Shown here one piece after another: positions 63,271-64,000 of a stretch of 64,000 bases of DNA. The notes below the pieces were generated by a model. It did no database searches. It had not been told where the DNA came from and saw only the letters and a list, made by a program, of their open reading frames with translations. Numbering within the stretch: position 1 is the first letter of the stretch; the number at the start of each line of letters is the position of its first letter. A program made the translations under genes and the position numbers. This stretch comes from Anaeramoeba flamelloides (Eukaryota > Metamonada > Anaeramoebidae), in assembly GCA_027625915.1 (NCBI GenBank), contig JANTQA010000029.1, positions 2,108,001-2,172,000 of the forward strand, given 5' to 3'.

Positions 63271-64000
63271 CTGAAAGACAAAATTAATTTCCTCTTTTCA
63301 CAACAAAAAAAAAGAAAAAAAAAATTGTACACGTTTTAAAAAAAAGCCAACCATTTATGAAAAAAAAGTAAAATGAGAAATAAAAAGTTAAAAATGATTT
63401 TTAATTGAAAAATCCTTAATAGAACCTGAAAACTGGAAACCTTATTGAAAACGAAAAGTAAAACCAATTAAAAAGAAGAAATAAATTAACTTCCAAAAAT
63501 AATCAATGTGTATGATTTTAAATTGATTCATAAACTCAATTTAGATCTTACTTTATTATCCAAAATTGATGAGTTATTTTGGAGATCTCAAAAATAGTCA
63601 AATTTTTTCAACTAATTTTTAATAATTGATAAGATCAATCAAAGAAAAACCCAAACCAAAGGATAGTATTAAAAAAACTGCTATTATGTTGAATCCTCCA
63701 TTTTGTCGTTAATTCTTTTTTTTTTCTTTTTTGGCTAATTGATCTTATTTTTCATTTTCAGTATGGGTTCCTAATTAAAAACCAGGATGAACTTTTTTTT
63801 CCTGTTTCAATTTTTTTACCTGTTTCACTTTTTTTTCCCCAATTAATGCTTTTGGGAATTAATAAAGTTTTTCTGAAGTTCTTGTCGAACCTTTTTGAAG
63901 GTGAAATAGCATTTTTTTTAAATCATATTTTTGTGATTATAATATCTCAAAAGAAGTGAACGATTAAGAAGTGTGGTAATTAATGAAAACTAAAAAGAGT

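Larger units (their letters stand above)
61595..64000. other. AT-rich end region
   Basis: Probably intron or upstream sequence of the C2 gene (its 5' exons should lie here or beyond), followed by hairpin arrays and a LINE fragment (62.2-63.3 kb). From 63280 to the end only AT-rich sequence is seen. The 60-codon open frame at 61760-61942 (-) contains a TTTTTACAG splice-acceptor-like site but no recognisable exon. Confidence 0.4.

Overview
The window is very AT-rich nuclear DNA of a unicellular eukaryote. It uses the standard code, has GT-AG introns and long homopolymer runs, and its gene bodies are clearly richer in G+C than the spacers. The gene set is conventional actin, a bacterial-type NADP glutamate dehydrogenase, an ER 3-ketoacyl-CoA reductase, a thymidylate kinase, a bZIP factor, a PUF60-like splicing factor and a C2/transglutaminase-like protein. 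This fits a free-living heterotrophic, perhaps anaerobic, amoeboid protist. An Anaeramoeba-like metamonad is my best guess, from general resemblance only. The standard-code reading, diverse LINEs and multi-kilobase introns argue against a bacterial or organellar origin.

Layout: actin (208-1335, +); a two-exon HSD17B12/KAR-type reductase (3281-8858, +) whose 4.6 kb intron holds two LINE insertions and a GC-rich island; a nested stack of DNA-transposon relics (about 9.58-12.04 kb); thymidylate kinase (12470-13102, -); a long spacer with inverted-repeat elements; a bZIP protein (18109-19230, -); a spacer with a foldback element and a hairpin repeat; a four-helix membrane protein (25108-25536, -); a decayed LINE joined to a hairpin array (29.9-31.9 kb); a coiled-coil, possibly kinetochore, protein (32586-33947, -); a three-exon PUF60-like gene (37872-43698, -) with a 4.3 kb intron holding two mobile elements; a 1 kb long-TIR element (43950-44998); three-exon gdhA (47164-48864, +); an 863 bp element with 263 bp inverted arms (53097-53959); a triple-C2 plus transglutaminase-like gene of the CC2D2A/CEP76 kind (54734-61594, -) with a 3.9 kb intron and a 27-nt homopolymer where the reading frame changes; and a terminal LINE fragment flanked by hairpin arrays.

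There is no operon-like organisation and the genes serve unrelated housekeeping roles. The main themes are (i) conserved genes that look fragmentary until exons several kilobases apart are joined, which reading phase and family alignment support, and (ii) a dense population of small foldback/TIR elements and LINE fragments, some nested, plus a family of tandem hairpins punctuated by CTAACG-like spacers that I cannot assign to a known class. All exon joins were made by eye from phase, splice sites and remembered family sequences; none was tested by alignment software or RNA data.
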